A stretch of DNA of 47,378 nt, taken from contig CAMFLL010000009.1 in NCBI GenBank assembly GCA_945957405.1, forward strand, positions 1 through 47,378, given 5' to 3'. Numbering within the stretch: position 1 is the stretch's first letter; the number at the start of each line of letters is the position of its first letter. This document shows positions 44,024 to 47,378 of the stretch, in pieces. Both the position numbers and the translations under genes were made by a program. The notes under the pieces were generated by a model that searched no databases, had not been told where the DNA came from, and saw only the letters and a list, made by a program, of their open reading frames with translations. This DNA is from an uncultured Mycolicibacterium sp. Its GTDB lineage: Bacteria; Actinomycetota; Actinomycetes; Mycobacteriales; Mycobacteriaceae.

Positions 44024-44323
44024 TTGTCCAGCACAACCGAACTCGCCGAGCTTCATGATCTTATCGGCGGCCTCCGCCGCTGTGTCACGTCATTGCGTTC
44101 GCGGTACGGCGACAGCCCGGCGATGCGCCGCATCGCCCTTGATGCGGAGCGGATCATCAGTGATGTCGACCTACTCGACAACGACCTCCACGATCTGGAC
44201 CTCTCCCGGTGCACCGAGCAACACTCCGGCGAGAAGATTCCGGTTCCGGACACCCAGTACGCCAGCGACTTCTGGCGCGACGTCGACGACGAAGGCGTGG
44301 GGGGCCACCAGCGTCACCGTTGA
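44024..44323 (+). CDS. Small protein heading sdh1 operon (Rv0250c type)
   Basis: A 99-residue acidic, soluble protein. Helical segments such as LAELHDLIGGLRRCVTSL and LLDNDLHDLDLSR suggest a small alpha-helical bundle, and SDFWRDVDDEGVGGH lies near the end. The start is an unusual TTG at 44024, four bases after a perfect AAGGAGG (44013-44019). Position and size match the small gene upstream of sdhC in M. tuberculosis (Rv0250c). It may help assemble or regulate Sdh1; no motif proves it. Confidence 0.78.
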   Translation: MSSTTELAELHDLIGGLRRCVTSLRSRYGDSPAMRRIALDAERIISDVDLLDNDLHDLDLSRCTEQHSGEKIPVPDTQYASDFWRDVDDEGVGGHQRHR

Positions 44324-44414
44324 GCCGGGCTCTGAGCCGGCCCGGATCAACGGCCCTACTCCACAACTCAACGATCCAACGGACGGCCGTGCCGTCGAGA
44401 AGGGAATGCACTAG

Positions 44415-45242
44415 ATGAGCGCGCCCGCGACGAACAGGCCCGGCGACGGCACCGGTGTTTTCTCACCGACCAGGGCGGCGATCCGGCAGCGGACGCTCCG
44501 CACCGACAACTGGCTCAAATCGCCGATCCTGGTCGATCTCGGGTTCGCGGCCTTCGTCATCTACGCCACGGTGCGGGCGTTCCTGCAGAACAACTATTTC
44601 GTGCCGGAGTACCACTACCTGACGCCGTTCTACTCACCGTGCATCAGCACCGGATGCACGCCCGAGGCCAGCGGTTTCTGGCCGCAGTTCCTCCCCGACT
44701 GGCCGATCCTGCCGTATGCGGCGCTGTCACTGCCGTTCCTGCTGCTGTTCCGCCTGACCTGCTATTACTACCGCGGGGCCTACTACCGGTCGGTGTGGCA
44801 GTCGCCGACGGCGTGCGCCGTGGCCGAACCGCACGCGAAGTACACCGGCGAGACCCGCATGCCGCTGCTGATCCAGAACACCCACCGCTACTTCTTCTAC
44901 ATCGCCGGGCTGATCTCGGTGATCAACACCTACGACGCCATCGTCGCCTTTCACTCCCCCAGCGGTTTCGGTTTCGGCCTCGGCAACGTGATCCTGGTCG
45001 TGAACGTGGTCATGCTGTGGGTATACACATTGTCGTGCCACTCCTGCCGCCATGTCGTCGGGGGCCGCCTCAAGCACTTCTCGAAACACCCTGTGCGGTA
45101 CTGGCTCTGGTCCCAGGTCAGCGTCCTCAACACCAGGCACAAGATGTATGCGTGGATCACGCTGGGCACCCTGATGCTGACCGACTTCTACATCATGCTG
45201 GTCGCGAGCGGCACCATCTCCGACCTGAGATTCGTTGGTTAG
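44415..45242 (+). CDS. sdhC: Sdh1 membrane subunit (SdhC, Rieske-containing type)
   Basis: A 275-residue protein with about five hydrophobic segments that anchors succinate dehydrogenase and passes electrons to quinone. It is unlike classic SdhC/SdhD. The motif LSCHSCRHVVGG (Cys208, His209, Cys211, His213) and YSPCISTGC near residue 75 are notable. The M. smegmatis Sdh1 structure reported a membrane-embedded Rieske [2Fe-2S] cluster in this subunit, and these residues are candidate ligands. The ATG at 44415 follows AAGGGA. It lies 92 bases after the small protein and 46 before sdhA. Confidence 0.88.
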   Translation: MSAPATNRPGDGTGVFSPTRAAIRQRTLRTDNWLKSPILVDLGFAAFVIYATVRAFLQNNYFVPEYHYLTPFYSPCISTGCTPEASGFWPQFLPDWPILPYAALSLPFLLLFRLTCYYYRGAYYRSVWQSPTACAVAEPHAKYTGETRMPLLIQNTHRYFFYIAGLISVINTYDAIVAFHSPSGFGFGLGNVILVVNVVMLWVYTLSCHSCRHVVGGRLKHFSKHPVRYWLWSQVSVLNTRHKMYAWITLGTLMLTDFYIMLVASGTISDLRFVG

Positions 45243-45287
45243 CAGTTACATTCACGACGATTACGCGGAAAAGGCAAGTGAGGTTTC

Positions 45288-47207
45288 ATGGTTGAGCTCG
45301 AACGGCACCAATACGACGTTGTCGTGATCGGTGCCGGCGGCGCTGGGTTACGAGCGGTGATCGAGGCCCGGGAGCGGGGCCTGCGCGTAGCGGTGGTCAC
45401 CAAGTCGCTCTTCGGTAAGGCCCACACCGTGATGGCCGAGGGTGGCTGCGCCGCCGCGATGCGCAATGTGAACACCAAGGACTCCTGGCAGGTGCACTTC
45501 GGTGACACCATGCGCGGCGGCAAATTCCTGAACAACTGGCGGATGGCCGAACTGCACGCGCAGGAAGCCCCGGACCGGGTCTGGGAACTCGAGACCTACG
45601 GCGCGTTGTTCGACCGCACCAAGGACGGCAAGATCAGCCAGCGCAACTTCGGCGGGCACACCTACCCGCGACTGGCCCACGTCGGTGACCGCACCGGACT
45701 CGAGATCATCCGCACGCTGCAGCAGAAGATCGTGTCGCTGCAACAGGAGGACAAAGCCGAACTCGGCGATTACGAAGCCCGCATCAAGGTCTTCCACGAG
45801 TGTTCGATCACCGATCTGCTGCTGGACCAGGGTGCTGGGGGCGCCATCGCCGGTGCGTTCGGTTACTACCGGGAAACCGGCAATTTCGTCCTGTTCGAGG
45901 CGCCGGCGGTGGTGCTGGCCACGGGCGGTATCGGCAAGTCGTTCAAGGTGTCGTCCAACTCATGGGAGTACACCGGCGACGGGCACGCCTTGGCGCTGCG
46001 GGCCGGCTCGGGTCTGATCAACATGGAGTTCATCCAGTTCCACCCCACCGGGATGGTCTGGCCGCTGTCGGTGAAGGGGATCCTCGTCACCGAAGGCGTG
46101 CGCGGCGACGGTGGAGTGCTGAAGAACTCCGAGGGCAAGCGCTTCATGTTCGACTACATCCCCGACGTCTTCAAAGGCCAGTACGCCGAGACCGAGGAAG
46201 AAGCCGACCAGTGGCTGAAGGACAACGACTCCGCACGGCGCACACCTGACCTGCTGCCCCGCGACGAGGTCGCCCGCGCCATCAACGAAGAAGTGAAGGC
46301 CGGGCGCGGCACCCCGCACGGCGGTGTCTATCTCGACATCGCGTCCCGGATGCCCGCCGAGGAGATCAAACGCCGACTGCCGTCGATGTATCACCAGTTC
46401 ATCGAGCTGGCCGAGGTCGACATCACCAAGGACGAAATGGAGGTCGGCCCCACCTGCCATTACGTCATGGGTGGTATCGAAGTCGACCCCGACAGCGGTG
46501 GCGCCTCGACGCCTGGCCTGTTCGCCGCGGGTGAGTGTTCCGGCGGTATGCACGGCTCGAACCGGCTCGGCGGGAATTCGCTGTCGGACCTGCTGGTGTT
46601 CGGGCGGCGCGCGGGTCTCGGGGCATCCGATTACGTGCGGGCCCTGGCCGAGCGGCCGACGGTGTCCCAGGACAGCATCGAGGAGGCGACCCGGCTGGCG
46701 CTGTCGCCGTTCGAGCCCAAGGCGAACCCGGAGAATCCCTACACCCTGCACGCCGAGTTGCAGCAGTCGATGAACGACCTCGCCGGCATCATCCGCAAGG
46801 AGGGTGAACTCGAGGAGGCGTTGACCAAGATCGAGGAACTCAAGGGCCGCTACGCCAACGTCGTCGCCGAGGGCGGTCGCATCTTCAACCCGGGCTGGCA
46901 TCTGGCCATCGATATGCGCAACATGCTGCTGGTCAGCGAGTGTGTGGCGAAGGCCGCGCTGCAGCGGACCGAGAGCCGGGGCGGCCACACCCGCGACGAC
47001 TTCCCCCAGATGGACGCGCACTGGCGCAACAAACTGCTGGTCTGCCGGACCGTGCCCGGTGACCACGAGGTGGTCCCCGACGTCACCGTCGAGCCGGAGC
47101 AGCAGCCGAAGATGCGGCCCGATCTGCTGGCCACGTTTGAACTGTCCGAACTGGAGAAGTACTACACCGACGACCAATTGGCCGAACACCCTGAACGGAA
47201 GGGCTGA
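45288..47207 (+). CDS. sdhA: Sdh1 flavoprotein subunit
   Basis: A 639-residue succinate dehydrogenase/fumarate reductase flavoprotein. The FAD fold is VVVIGAGGAGLRAVIEA. His46 in FGKAHTVMAEGG is placed as the covalent FAD ligand. Substrate-binding parts are IQFHPTGMVWP and HYVMGGIEVD, and the end of the FAD domain reads GECSGGMHGSNRLGGNS. Length matches mycobacterial Sdh1 SdhA. It catalyses succinate to fumarate on the cytosolic side. sdhB follows after two bases. Confidence 0.95.
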   Translation: MVELERHQYDVVVIGAGGAGLRAVIEARERGLRVAVVTKSLFGKAHTVMAEGGCAAAMRNVNTKDSWQVHFGDTMRGGKFLNNWRMAELHAQEAPDRVWELETYGALFDRTKDGKISQRNFGGHTYPRLAHVGDRTGLEIIRTLQQKIVSLQQEDKAELGDYEARIKVFHECSITDLLLDQGAGGAIAGAFGYYRETGNFVLFEAPAVVLATGGIGKSFKVSSNSWEYTGDGHALALRAGSGLINMEFIQFHPTGMVWPLSVKGILVTEGVRGDGGVLKNSEGKRFMFDYIPDVFKGQYAETEEEADQWLKDNDSARRTPDLLPRDEVARAINEEVKAGRGTPHGGVYLDIASRMPAEEIKRRLPSMYHQFIELAEVDITKDEMEVGPTCHYVMGGIEVDPDSGGASTPGLFAAGECSGGMHGSNRLGGNSLSDLLVFGRRAGLGASDYVRALAERPTVSQDSIEEATRLALSPFEPKANPENPYTLHAELQQSMNDLAGIIRKEGELEEALTKIEELKGRYANVVAEGGRIFNPGWHLAIDMRNMLLVSECVAKAALQRTESRGGHTRDDFPQMDAHWRNKLLVCRTVPGDHEVVPDVTVEPEQQPKMRPDLLATFELSELEKYYTDDQLAEHPERKG

Positions 47208-47209
47208 CC

Positions 47210-47333
47210 ATGGCTGCCTATGACGCGAAACTTCGGGTTTGGCGCGGCGACCCGGACGGCGGGGAGTTGAAGGATTACACCGTCGAGGTCAACGACGGCG
47301 AGGTGGTACTCGACATCATCCACCGCCTACAGG
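47210..47333 (+). CDS. sdhB: Sdh1 iron-sulfur subunit, 5' fragment
   Basis: The first 41 codons of sdhB: MAAYDAKLRVWRGDP, then GELKDYTVEVNDGEVVLDII. This is the start of the N-terminal ferredoxin domain; the cluster cysteines would lie beyond the contig. The reading frame appears to continue past 47333, but that sequence is adapter and must not be translated. The start follows the sdhA stop after two bases. Confidence 0.9.
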
Positions 47334-47378
47334 CTGTCTCTTATACACATCTCCGAGCCCACGAGACTAAGGCGAATC
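47334..47378 (+). other. Nextera adapter contamination
   Basis: CTGTCTCTTATACACATCT (47334-47352) is the Tn5 mosaic end. The rest of the Nextera read-through adapter runs to 47367. TAAGGCGA at 47368-47375 is the N701 i7 index, and ATC begins the next adapter segment. This is library-preparation sequence left untrimmed at the contig end. Confidence 0.98.

Noticed and set aside
45960..47189. 409-codon minus-strand frame opposite sdhA
   Set aside because: Shadow of sdhA, with no start signal or motif.

Overview
The window is chromosomal DNA of a fast-growing mycobacterium (Mycolicibacterium type). The evidence is high GC content with many GTG starts, a mycothiol-dependent formaldehyde dehydrogenase, an AAC(2')-I aminoglycoside acetyltransferase, a close homologue of the M. 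smegmatis acyltransferase MsAcT, the HemD-winged-helix regulator NnaR, and a mycobacterial Sdh1-type succinate dehydrogenase operon. Genus and family assignments come from recalled protein families; no database search was run. The last 45 bases are Nextera sequencing adapter, so the right end is the edge of an assembled contig, not biology.

Region 1 (0-16 kb) is a methylated-glycine degradation locus. It holds three FCD-type GntR regulators, glyA-soxB-soxD-soxA-soxG-folP in one tightly overlapping operon, mscR, a DgcA-like dimethylglycine demethylase, a FolC-like ligase and sdaA. Together they can take dimethylglycine to sarcosine, glycine, serine and pyruvate. Formaldehyde would go to mycothiol and methylene units to tetrahydrofolate, whose synthesis genes (folP, folC) sit in the same locus. 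Copies of a TGATATATCA-like box lie before glyA, folC, sdaA and GntR genes, which suggests a shared local regulon.

Region 2 (16-32 kb) is mixed accessory metabolism. An IclR regulator faces ribBA-RidA-SDR across three matching GTTCA-N5-TGAAY palindromes. Next come small proteins, the MsAcT homologue, a marR-MFS efflux pair with a palindromic operator, LysE, a proline-iminopeptidase-like hydrolase, a LysR/permease/FAD-amine-oxidoreductase group, two SDRs, a TetR and MgtE.

Region 3 (32-47.3 kb) has a gene order much like M. tuberculosis Rv0265c to Rv0247c as I remember it: an iron-siderophore binding lipoprotein, pxpB-pxpC, aac(2')-I, nnaR, sirohydrochlorin chelatase, nirB-nirD and the sdh1 operon. 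NnaR, the chelatase (siroheme) and NirBD form a nitrite-assimilation unit. A methyltransferase and a MIRU-like 61-bp tandem repeat lie where narK3 would be expected. Several genes here look leaderless, with a TANNNT box ending just upstream of the start codon. I saw no tRNA, rRNA, CRISPR, prophage or intact insertion sequence.
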